Source: Rhizobium sp. SL42 | Lineage (GTDB): Bacteria > Pseudomonadota > Alphaproteobacteria > Rhizobiales > Rhizobiaceae | DNA length: 64,000 nt | Assembly: GCF_021729845.1 (NCBI RefSeq) | Contig: NZ_CP063397.1 | Coordinates: 3,920,001-3,984,000 of the forward strand | Direction: 5' to 3' | In this document: positions 36,168 through 43,895 of the stretch, piece after piece | How the letters are laid out: every line of letters starts with the position of its first letter | Numbering within the stretch: the first letter of the stretch is position 1 | Program-made: the position numbers and the translations under genes | Notes under the pieces: model-generated | The model's input: the letters and a program-made list of their open reading frames with translations, nothing else | Told to the model about the DNA's origin: nothing | Databases searched by the model: none

Positions 36168-36929
36168 CTATGGCAGCAGCGATCTCAGCCGCGCCTGAAC
36201 CTCGTGCATTGCGTCAAGGCAATGACCGGCCAGATCGGCGGCAGGCAGGACAGCAGACGGCGCGCCGACATTGATGGCGGCCACGACCCGACCGCGTGCG
36301 TCATGCAGGGGAACGCCGATCGAACAAAGTCCGATCTCCAGTTCCTGATCTATCACCGCATATCCTTGTACGCGCACCCGGCCGATCTCGGCCAGGAGTT
36401 CCGCAGGATCTGTCCGGGTAAATGGTGTATGGGCCTTGAGCGTGGACGTCGCCAGAATGGCTGCTACTTCCGCCTCACCTAGCGCGGCAAGCAGGACCCG
36501 CCCCATTGAAGCACTGTAGGCGGGCAGGCGCGAACCCGGCATGAGATTGATCGACATGACGCGCTTTTGTGAGGCGCGAGCAATATAGACGATCTCGTTC
36601 CCATCCAGTACCGACGCCGAAGCGCTGTGACCGAGCTTTTCCGACAACTGGTCGAGATAGGGCTGCAGCAGGGCGGGCATCGAGGTGCCGGACAGATAGG
36701 CATTGCCCAGCCGCAGAATGCGCGGCGTCAGCTCGAAATATTTGCCGTCATAGCGCGCATAGCCAAGCTCCGACAGCGTCAATAGGCAGCGTCGCGCCGT
36801 GGCGCGGTCGAGCCCCGCGATCTCCGCCGCCTCCGAAATGCTCAACCTTTGCCGCTCTGCGCTGAACGCCTCGATGATGCTCAGGCCCTTGGCAAGCCCG
36901 CCCATCAGATCCCGCTCTCTGGTCTGCAT
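36168..36929 (-). CDS. pcaR: IclR family regulator, PcaR-like
   Basis: From ATG 36929 (MQTRERDLMGGLAKGLSIIEAF) it has 253 residues: an N-terminal IclR helix-turn-helix (about 10-65; LSISEAAEIAGLDRATARRCLLTLSELGYARYDG) and an effector domain to the C-terminus with NLMPGSRLPAYSASMGRVLLAAL. The upstream in-frame ATG at 36977 would read through the operator-like sequence and is not the start. It is divergent from pcaIJF, the usual position of PcaR, which activates pcaIJF with beta-ketoadipate as inducer. The family also contains PobR and CatR-like members, but the context favours PcaR. Confidence 0.88.
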   Translation of the reverse strand: MQTRERDLMGGLAKGLSIIEAFSAERQRLSISEAAEIAGLDRATARRCLLTLSELGYARYDGKYFELTPRILRLGNAYLSGTSMPALLQPYLDQLSEKLGHSASASVLDGNEIVYIARASQKRVMSINLMPGSRLPAYSASMGRVLLAALGEAEVAAILATSTLKAHTPFTRTDPAELLAEIGRVRVQGYAVIDQELEIGLCSIGVPLHDARGRVVAAINVGAPSAVLPAADLAGHCLDAMHEVQARLRSLLP

Positions 36930-36940
36930 CTCATCCTCAT

Positions 36941-36977
36941 TTGTGCGATAATCGTACAAATATCGTATATCGCACAA
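36941..36977. promoter_or_regulatory. Operator candidate between pcaR and pcaI
   Basis: TTGTGCGAT (36941-36949) and ATCGCACAA (36969-36977) form a perfect nine-base inverted repeat, with ATCGTA occurring twice in the 19 bases between them. It lies 11 bases upstream of the pcaR start and about 100 bases upstream of pcaI. Its size and position suit an IclR-type dimer-of-dimers site for PcaR autoregulation and pcaIJF control. Confidence 0.65.
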
Positions 36978-37080
36978 AATTCTTGCTGTCGACCCTGTCC
37001 CGATCTATCTCTGAAGACAGAGGCAAGGTCTGCTCGGTGAATGACATGACGCTTGCCCTGCGAGAAACGGGAGACCCCGC

Positions 37081-37788
37081 ATGGACAAGACAATTGCGAG
37101 CACGGCAGATGCCATCGCAGAGATCGGTGACGGTGCGACCGTCATGATCGGTGGATTTGGTGGCTCCGGCGCGCCGATTGAACTGATCCACGCCCTGATC
37201 GACAAGGGTCCGAAGAACCTGACGGTCATCAACAACAACGCAGGCAACGGTCGCATCGGCATCGCTGCCATGATCGATGCCGGCATGGTCAGGAAGATGA
37301 TCTGCTCCTTCCCGCGATCGTCTGATCCCCGCGCGTTCACTGACCGCTATCTGGCCGGTGAAATCGAGCTTGAACTTGTGCCGCAAGGCACGCTTGCCGA
37401 GCGAATTCGCGCCGGTGGCGCCGGAATTCCGGCTTTCTACACGCCGACAGCCTACGGAACGGAACTTGCCAATGGCAAGGTGATCGCCGAGTTCGATGGC
37501 CGTCCCTACGTGCAGGAACGCTGGCTGAAGGCGGATTTTGCCATCGTCAAGGCGCATGTCGGCGACGTGCACGGCAACCTCACCTACAACAAGGCAGGCC
37601 GCAACTTCAATCCGCTGATGTGCATGGCGGCAGCCAGGACCATCGCGCAGGTGTCGCGGATTGTGGCCGCCGGCGACATAGATCCCGAGCAGGTGATCAC
37701 CCCCGGCATCTTCGTCAACGGCGTCGTCGAAGTTGCCAATCCGCAGCAGGAAGAAGAGCTCATCCGGGCCGGAGTGGTATACGCATGA
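37081..37788 (+). CDS. pcaI: 3-oxoadipate CoA-transferase subunit A PcaI
   Basis: The 235-residue CoA-transferase family I alpha subunit has the nucleotide/CoA glycine-rich start GATVMIGGFGGSGAPIELIHALIDKGPKNLTVINNNAG and the later GTLAERIRAGGAGIPAFYTPTAYGT. It ends VITPGIFVNGVVEVANPQQEEELIRAGVVYA, typical of PcaI. With PcaJ it moves CoA from succinyl-CoA to 3-oxoadipate. Its stop overlaps the pcaJ start (ATGA). Confidence 0.95.
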   Translation: MDKTIASTADAIAEIGDGATVMIGGFGGSGAPIELIHALIDKGPKNLTVINNNAGNGRIGIAAMIDAGMVRKMICSFPRSSDPRAFTDRYLAGEIELELVPQGTLAERIRAGGAGIPAFYTPTAYGTELANGKVIAEFDGRPYVQERWLKADFAIVKAHVGDVHGNLTYNKAGRNFNPLMCMAAARTIAQVSRIVAAGDIDPEQVITPGIFVNGVVEVANPQQEEELIRAGVVYA

Positions 37789-38489
37789 CCATCGACACAC
37801 ACGCGATCGACAGCCGCGAAGACATCAAGCTTTCCAACGCCCAGATCGCCTGGCGCGCAGCCCAGGACATCCGGGACGGCGCCTATGTGAACCTCGGCAT
37901 TGGCTTTCCGGAAATGGTCGCCCGCTACCAGCCGCCCGGCCGCGAAGCGATCTTCCATACCGAAAACGGCATCCTCAATTTCGGCGAGCCCCCGGCCGAG
38001 GGCGAAGAGGACTGGGACCTGATCAACGCCGGCAAGAAGGCCGTGACGCTGAAGCCCGGCGCATCCTTTTTCCACCATGCCGACAGCTTCGCCATGGTCC
38101 GTGGCGGCCATCTGGATGTCGCCATCCTCGGCGCCTATCAGGTCGCCCAGAATGGCGATCTCGCCAACTGGCGTGTCGGATCCAGGGGCGTGCCAGCCGT
38201 CGGCGGCGCGATGGACCTCGTGCATGGGGCAAAGCAGGTCTTCGTCATCACGGAGCATTGCACCAAGGACGGCAAACCGAAACTCGTCGACAAATGCACC
38301 TTCCCGCTGACCGGCGTCGGCTGCATCACCCGCATCTATACGAGCCACGCCGTCATCGACATCAAGGACGGGAAATTCGTTGTCCGCGAAAAGCTGGCGG
38401 CCATGACCATGGACGAGCTGCAGGCCATGACTGGCGCGCCGCTGCACACCGACGGCCCGGTGGCCGACCTCGTCGTCCCGGCGCTCTGA
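37785..38489 (+). CDS. pcaJ: 3-oxoadipate CoA-transferase subunit B PcaJ
   Basis: The frame opens earlier, but the true start is ATG 37785, overlapping the pcaI stop by four bases; 234 residues. The active-site glutamate that forms the covalent CoA thioester is Glu60 in FHTENGILNFG. The family segments DGAYVNLGIGFPEMV and FPLTGVGCITRIYTSHAVI are clear. PcaI and PcaJ form the active transferase. Confidence 0.95.
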   Translation: MTIDTHAIDSREDIKLSNAQIAWRAAQDIRDGAYVNLGIGFPEMVARYQPPGREAIFHTENGILNFGEPPAEGEEDWDLINAGKKAVTLKPGASFFHHADSFAMVRGGHLDVAILGAYQVAQNGDLANWRVGSRGVPAVGGAMDLVHGAKQVFVITEHCTKDGKPKLVDKCTFPLTGVGCITRIYTSHAVIDIKDGKFVVREKLAAMTMDELQAMTGAPLHTDGPVADLVVPAL

Positions 38490-38501
38490 AGGATTCTCGA
38501 T

Positions 38502-39707
38502 ATGACCGAAGCCTATATCTGTGACTATATCCGCACGCCCATCGGCCGGTTCGGCGGCGCGCTTGCCACCGTTCGCGCCGATGATCTTGGTGCCGTCCCG
38601 CTGAAGGCGTTGATGCAGCGCAATCCCGGTGTTGACTGGGAAGCCGTCGACGACGTTATCTTTGGCTGCGCAAACCAGGCCGGCGAGGACAACCGCAACG
38701 TTGCCCGCATGTCGCTGCTGCTCGCCGGACTTCCGGTCTCCGTGACCGGCACCACAATCAACCGCCTCTGCGGTTCGGGCATGGATGCCGTCATTACGGC
38801 CGCCCGCGCCATCAAGGCTGGCGAGGCCAAATTGATGATTGCCGGCGGCGTCGAGAGCATGAGCCGCGCGCCGTTTGTGATGCCGAAAGCCGAAACGGCC
38901 TTTTCCCGCAACGCCGAGATCTATGACACGACGATCGGCTGGCGTTTTGTCAATCCGCTGATGAAGAAGCAATACGGCGTCGACAGCATGCCGGAAACCG
39001 GCGAAAACGTCGCCGCGGACTTTCATGTCAGTCGCGAGGATCAGGACGCCTTTGCCGTGCGCAGCCAGAACAAGGCGGCAGCGGCGCAGGAGAACGGCCG
39101 ACTGGCGAAGGAGATCGTCGCGGTCACGATCCCGCAGCGCAAGGGCGACCCATTGATTGTCTCCAGGGACGAGCACCCCCGCGCCACCACGATCGAGACA
39201 TTGGCCAAGCTTGGCACGCCGTTCAAGAAGGAAGGCGGCACCGTGACCGCCGGCAACGCCTCCGGCGTCAACGATGGCGCGGCCTCCCTGATCATTGCCT
39301 CGGAAGCAGCCGCAAAGAAACATGGCCTGACGCCGATCGCCCGTATCGCCGGCGGCGCAACCGCAGGCGTACCGCCGCGCATCATGGGCTTTGGTCCGGC
39401 TCCGGCATCGAAGAAACTGCTCGCCCGTCTGGGCCTCACGCAGCAACAGATCGACGTCATCGAACTGAACGAGGCGTTCGCCTCGCAGGGCCTGGCGACG
39501 CTGCGCGATCTTGGCATTGCCGACGACGATCCCCGCGTGAACCGCAATGGCGGAGCCATCGCGCTTGGCCACCCGCTGGGCATGTCCGGCGCACGGATCA
39601 CCGGCACGGCGGCGCTGGAACTGCTGGAGACCGGCGGTCGCTACGCTCTCTCGACCATGTGTATCGGGGTTGGCCAGGGCATTTCCATCGTCATCGAACG
39701 GGTCTGA
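38502..39707 (+). CDS. pcaF: 3-oxoadipyl-CoA thiolase PcaF
   Basis: The 401-residue thiolase has the nucleophile Cys90 in NRLCGSGMDAV, the catalytic His in GGAIALGHPLGMSGARI near residue 355, and the second Cys in TMCIGVGQG near residue 387. The VDWEAVDDVIFGCANQAGEDNRNVARM segment is specific to PcaF-like thiolases. It cleaves 3-oxoadipyl-CoA to succinyl-CoA and acetyl-CoA, the last pathway step. Twelve bases separate it from pcaJ, with an AGGA-type ribosome site. Confidence 0.96.
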   Translation: MTEAYICDYIRTPIGRFGGALATVRADDLGAVPLKALMQRNPGVDWEAVDDVIFGCANQAGEDNRNVARMSLLLAGLPVSVTGTTINRLCGSGMDAVITAARAIKAGEAKLMIAGGVESMSRAPFVMPKAETAFSRNAEIYDTTIGWRFVNPLMKKQYGVDSMPETGENVAADFHVSREDQDAFAVRSQNKAAAAQENGRLAKEIVAVTIPQRKGDPLIVSRDEHPRATTIETLAKLGTPFKKEGGTVTAGNASGVNDGAASLIIASEAAAKKHGLTPIARIAGGATAGVPPRIMGFGPAPASKKLLARLGLTQQQIDVIELNEAFASQGLATLRDLGIADDDPRVNRNGGAIALGHPLGMSGARITGTAALELLETGGRYALSTMCIGVGQGISIVIERV

Positions 39708-39754
39708 CCACCGAACGCATGTCGGCGCGTCCATGCTCACAGATCGAGCCCCCT

Positions 39755-40375
39755 TCAGGGATTAAGGAATGTCAGGATCAGCTGGTGAACCGCGCCGCCC
39801 GGTGACATTTCGACCCGGTCGTAGTCGCCGTGGCGCGCCACATGCGTGTCCGAAATCGGCTTCAGTTGCGCCTGCAGTGCCTGGCGAACCTTCTGGCATT
39901 GCGGGTCATTCTCAGCCCGCAGCCCGACCGAAATCTGCTCGATTTGCCGCACGAGGTCACGAATGAACTCCCCATGCAGCTTCTCGTGCTTGACGATACC
40001 CTCGTAGAACCGATCCCACCTGGCCTTGGTTTCCGCTGGCAGTTTCTGGCTGGGCTTCGGCAGCGTATAGGTGATGATCAGCTTCGGCTTTGCCGAAACC
40101 AGCACACAGGCAGTGCCCTCAGGTTGATAATCTCGCTGCCAGGTCAGCTTGAAATTCGTGTGTGCAATTGCCCGGCCGCCGCCAAGTTTGGGACCTCGCT
40201 CGCCGATCGAGGCGTAAAGCTCCATGGGCGCGGTACCACTGATCTTGTAGGTCTCGATTTTCTCGGTTGCGACCCAGTCCGCGCGCGCAGCGCTGGTGCA
40301 GGACACAATGGCCAGGGCAAGAATGGGCACGGCTCTAGATAGCTGGATCACGCAACATCCTATCATTGAATACAC
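39755..40375 (-). CDS. Secreted DUF922 domain protein, putative zinc protease-like
   Basis: The 206-residue protein begins with a signal peptide (LSRAVPILALAIVSCTSAARA, cleavage near residue 32). The DUF922 pattern is seen: YKISGTAPMELYASIGERGPKLGGGRAIAHTNFKLTW, then a helix with VKHEKLHGEFIRDLVRQIE, where HEKLHGE resembles a His-Glu-x2-His metalloprotease site. Two Cys residues (one before SAKPK, one in DPQCQK) may form a disulfide. The family is called secreted Zn-dependent protease, but activity is not established to my knowledge. It lies 53 bases beyond the cutC stop on the same strand. Confidence 0.78.
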   Translation of the reverse strand: MYSMIGCCVIQLSRAVPILALAIVSCTSAARADWVATEKIETYKISGTAPMELYASIGERGPKLGGGRAIAHTNFKLTWQRDYQPEGTACVLVSAKPKLIITYTLPKPSQKLPAETKARWDRFYEGIVKHEKLHGEFIRDLVRQIEQISVGLRAENDPQCQKVRQALQAQLKPISDTHVARHGDYDRVEMSPGGAVHQLILTFLNP

Positions 40376-40428
40376 CAGCCAGACTTAGTGCCATTCATCC
40401 TTGATTGGAAGCCATTCTACCGGCGCAG

Positions 40429-41154
40429 TCAGCGGCCTTGCGCCAGGATCGCCTTCATATGCCGCACCGTATCGGCATCGGTCCGGCGGGCATTGAGGGG
40501 CGAAAAACCGAAATCGACAAGATCGGCATTCGGTTCAACAGGCTGGCTGCAGGATGCATGCAGTTCGAAAACACTTGGGATAGCGAGGAACGCAGCCGCA
40601 TTGCCTGGCCGCACGCCACCGCCCGGCATGATCGATATGCGCCCTGCCCCCACCTCGGCAGCACGCTGCAGCACCGGCAGGCCGGCCTCCGCATGCCTTG
40701 CCCCGCCCGAGGTGAGAATGCGCGAAAAACCGAGATCGATTGCGGTTTCCACCGCAGCATGGAAATCCGGCACCAGGTCGAAGGCGCGGTGCAGCGTCAC
40801 GTCGAGTTTCGCAGCTGCCCTGATCAACCGCTGTAAAGTCGCACGATCCAGAGAGCCATCCGGGCTGGAAGCGCCAATGACGACGCCGACAAGTCCGGCC
40901 TCGCATGCAGCTTCGATATCGTCGAGCATGATCGCAATCTCATCGTCCGAATAGACGAAGCCGCCGATGCGCGGGCGAATGATGGCGTTGACCGGAATCG
41001 GGCTCCTGGCAGCCAACTGCATGAAACCACGTGTCGGGGTCAGGCCGCCAACGCCAAGTGCGGAACACAGTTCGATGCGATCCGCGCCACCGGCAATTGC
41101 TGCCGCAAGGCCATCGGCATCGTCGACGCATACTTCCAGGATCCTCGCTTGCAT
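40429..41154 (-). CDS. cutC: CutC family protein
   Basis: The 241-residue TIM-barrel protein opens MQARILEVCVDDADGLAAAIAGGADRIELCSALGVGGLTP, the CutC signature, with IMPGGGVRPGNAAAF near residue 155-170. CutC was first linked to copper tolerance in E. coli, but that link has been questioned and the reaction is not known. Here it ends a long operon with an MFS transporter, an M81 metallopeptidase and a GH20 hexosaminidase, which hints at a metabolic rather than copper function. Confidence 0.9.
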   Translation of the reverse strand: MQARILEVCVDDADGLAAAIAGGADRIELCSALGVGGLTPTRGFMQLAARSPIPVNAIIRPRIGGFVYSDDEIAIMLDDIEAACEAGLVGVVIGASSPDGSLDRATLQRLIRAAAKLDVTLHRAFDLVPDFHAAVETAIDLGFSRILTSGGARHAEAGLPVLQRAAEVGAGRISIMPGGGVRPGNAAAFLAIPSVFELHASCSQPVEPNADLVDFGFSPLNARRTDADTVRHMKAILAQGR

Positions 41155-41163
41155 CCTGCCCTC

Positions 41164-42375
41164 CTACCTGTCCGTCACGGTTGCGAAGGGCTTGTCCAGG
41201 AACCAGAGAAGGAAAATACCGGTCAAGCCCGCGACGGCCCCCAATATCGCCGTTCCCGCATAGTCGCTGATGGCGGTACCGACCGCAAACAGCAAGGAAC
41301 TCAGTCCGCCACTGACAAAGATGTTCACCGCGATCAGCGAACTGCCGAGGCCGGCACGGTCTGCAATCAGGTTCTGCAGATAGGTAATCGGAATGGCGAT
41401 GATACCGGCGGCCCCGAGGCCGCTCACCAGTGTCAGGACATAGACATCGCGAGGCTGGTCGGCGAGGCCGAGGAAGATCAGGTAGGCGCAGTAGACAGCA
41501 GCCCCGGCCGACATGGCGACAACGGTCGATGTACGCACTTCCACCCAGCCCCAGAACAGGATGAAGATGATCTCGAGGAAGGCGACGATGCCCACGATCA
41601 CACCGACATCCGCCGTCGAGCCACCCGCCTTGCCGGTGACGACGAGTGGAAGCACCGCGCCGTTGACATGCAGCATGGACGAGATCAGCGCGATCGCAAG
41701 CAGCCGGGAAACGACGGAGCGCGAGCCGATCTGGCGGATCGAGGCAAAAAAGGAGTAGTGCGGCCGGTTCTCCGCAACGGGCGGCGGCTCCTTCGGCATG
41801 CCGAAGAAGAACAGCGCCAGACAGATCAGGCAGGCAAGGGCGGCCAGAAAATAGGCCGGCAGCATGCTCGGTCCACCGGCAAGGACGGCACCGACGACAC
41901 CCGGAACGAGAACCCAGGATAGAGAAAGAACGGCACGGATCGCCGAATTGACCGCGATCAGTTCCCGAACCGGCATTCCGGCCGAGACCGCCCGCACATT
42001 GGCGAAGATCAGGGAATTCACCGAATTGAACACCGGAATGAAGATCAACGCGGCGACGATGAAAACAAGCTGGGACGGCAGCAGATAGACGATGCCATAT
42101 CCGAGCACGCCGAACATGCCGGCAAACAGCATCGGCGACCGAAAATGCCCAAGCCGATCGGCGAGGATGCCGGCGATCACGCTGGCACTGACATTGACCA
42201 CGGCGGCCGCAAACATCAAAGCAGAGTAGACGACGTCAGAAAGTCCCAACTCACGAATACCGACCAGTGACATATAGGGCGACGTCGCCGCTCCGGAGAA
42301 ACCGAAGAAGAAGATCGCAAGCGCACTCACCCGGATGGGTGGATGGCGATAGACAAGCGTCAGGGTCGACAGCAT
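41164..42375 (-). CDS. MFS transporter, sugar-efflux-like
   Basis: This 403-residue membrane protein has twelve hydrophobic segments in two six-helix halves. The MFS motif between helices 2 and 3 appears as GILADRLGHFRSP. The N-terminus RVSALAIFFFGFSGAATSPYMSLVGIRELG resembles SetA/SetB-type sugar efflux transporters. It lies between M81 and cutC in the operon, with nine bases to cutC. Substrate and direction are unknown; export or uptake of a sugar or peptide fragment from the neighbouring hydrolases is an inference. Confidence 0.85.
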   Translation of the reverse strand: MLSTLTLVYRHPPIRVSALAIFFFGFSGAATSPYMSLVGIRELGLSDVVYSALMFAAAVVNVSASVIAGILADRLGHFRSPMLFAGMFGVLGYGIVYLLPSQLVFIVAALIFIPVFNSVNSLIFANVRAVSAGMPVRELIAVNSAIRAVLSLSWVLVPGVVGAVLAGGPSMLPAYFLAALACLICLALFFFGMPKEPPPVAENRPHYSFFASIRQIGSRSVVSRLLAIALISSMLHVNGAVLPLVVTGKAGGSTADVGVIVGIVAFLEIIFILFWGWVEVRTSTVVAMSAGAAVYCAYLIFLGLADQPRDVYVLTLVSGLGAAGIIAIPITYLQNLIADRAGLGSSLIAVNIFVSGGLSSLLFAVGTAISDYAGTAILGAVAGLTGIFLLWFLDKPFATVTDR

Positions 42376-42437
42376 CGGGCAATACGTTCAGATGGAGGAA
42401 GCGGGCCGCCGGAAGCGGCACCGCAAGAGAGATTTCG

Positions 42438-43883
42438 CTAGGCGCCCGGGAATCGCGCGGACAGGCGAACCAGCGGTGTATACGCGAAATCCTTGACGAA
42501 CGGATAGGTCGGTTGCTGGCGACGTTTGCTTGGCAGGGCCTCGATATCCTGATTGATGACACCATCAGTCAACGCCATCAGATTGGGATTGGCGATGGGG
42601 CTGAGCTCCGGGGAAAGATAGCCTGATTTCACCACCAGAAGCCTGACGGCCTGTGGATCGAGCCCGTGGCGGGTGAAGTCGGCGATGTTGTGATACGGAC
42701 GGCGTTTCGCCGCCAGGATCACCGTGACGCCACCGATCGCCACCACAGCCTGACGTTCGGCCGGCACTCCGATATCATCGAGCCTCAGCACCGTTGCCTT
42801 CGTCTCGACGAACGGGCTGGCCGGATCGAGCGACCCGCCGATTTTCAAGCTGATCGCCGCCCCCTCGCCGGCCGCAAAACAGGCCTCGACGGCGGGTCTG
42901 TCGGTGATGCCGCCAACCAGCGCGCCGTCGAAATTGCGGGCAATCAATGCCTTCAGAACGTCGCCGCGATCGCCGACACCGCCGCCGGTCGGGTTATCAC
43001 CGGAATCGGCAAGGATCACGGGACGGGTTGACGCCGTTTCGGCAATATCGAGCATGTGCTCCAGTGCACCGGTAACCGGTCCGAACTGGAAGTCGGCGCG
43101 TGCATCCCAGTATGACTGGGCAATCGCGGCTGCCGCTGTTTCAGCAGCCGCCTTGTCGATCGCTGTCACGACGGCACAGGCGGTGCCGCGTGGCTCGTCC
43201 GCCCACACATAGCCGACCATCAGATTGGCATCCCAGATGCCGGCGACCTTGTCGTGTTCCGGAAGCTTGAGATAGAGGCCCTTGGCTGGCTCATCCTCCG
43301 TCGAGGTGCGCTCGCCCGGCAACAGCACCGGCACGGGTGCCCAGGCGACGCCGGGCTTTTCCCCGGTCGTCAGCGCCCTGACCAGCATCGACCAGGCTCG
43401 CACCATGGTTTCGCGCACATCGATATGCGGCGCCGTGCGATAGCCAGCGAAGATGTCGAGCTGATCGACGATCTTCTGGGTCACATTGCCATGAAGGTCA
43501 TAGCTCGCGGCGATCGGAACGTCATGTCCGACCACGGCACGCGCAGCTGAAATCCAGTCGCCTTCGGCATCGTCCATGCCTTCGACATTCATCGCGCCAT
43601 GCATGGCGAGATAGACACCATCAACCGGCAAGGCATCGCGGAGAAGCTCGAGGAACTGAGCCTTGAAGCCGTCATAGGTGGCACGGGACACCGGACCGCC
43701 CGGAACGGCCCGCGCATGGATCAGAGGCAGATGTTCGATATCCTCGGCGTCAAGGAAATTGAAATATTCGGCGCCTAGCAGTTCCTCACCCCGCAGAACC
43801 CGGAAATCATCCGGCTGCATCAGGACTGGCGAGGAAGTGCTGCATTCGGTGTGAATGCCGCCAACGGCGATACGCAAGGTCAT
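42438..43883 (-). CDS. M81 family metallopeptidase (MlrC-like), first paralogue
   Basis: The 481-residue protein matches the M81 (MlrC) pattern: the N-terminal IAVGGIHTECSTSSPV, the YLAMHGAMNVEGMDDAEGDWISA region, and ASYDLHGNVTQKIVDQ, each with candidate zinc ligands (His, Asp), followed by a C-terminal MlrC domain with ILADSGDNPTGGGVGDRGDVLKALI. MlrC is the third enzyme of microcystin breakdown in Sphingomonas; most homologues have no known substrate. A second M81 gene lies at 48576 in the oppositely transcribed operon. It starts 12 bases after the GH20 gene. Confidence 0.9.
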   Translation of the reverse strand: MTLRIAVGGIHTECSTSSPVLMQPDDFRVLRGEELLGAEYFNFLDAEDIEHLPLIHARAVPGGPVSRATYDGFKAQFLELLRDALPVDGVYLAMHGAMNVEGMDDAEGDWISAARAVVGHDVPIAASYDLHGNVTQKIVDQLDIFAGYRTAPHIDVRETMVRAWSMLVRALTTGEKPGVAWAPVPVLLPGERTSTEDEPAKGLYLKLPEHDKVAGIWDANLMVGYVWADEPRGTACAVVTAIDKAAAETAAAAIAQSYWDARADFQFGPVTGALEHMLDIAETASTRPVILADSGDNPTGGGVGDRGDVLKALIARNFDGALVGGITDRPAVEACFAAGEGAAISLKIGGSLDPASPFVETKATVLRLDDIGVPAERQAVVAIGGVTVILAAKRRPYHNIADFTRHGLDPQAVRLLVVKSGYLSPELSPIANPNLMALTDGVINQDIEALPSKRRQQPTYPFVKDFAYTPLVRLSARFPGA

Positions 43884-43895
43884 CTTGTGATCTCC

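Noticed and set aside
37584..39740. Long minus-strand open frame opposite pcaIJF
   Set aside because: The plus strand encodes PcaI, PcaJ and PcaF with intact catalytic motifs; the antisense product resembles nothing.
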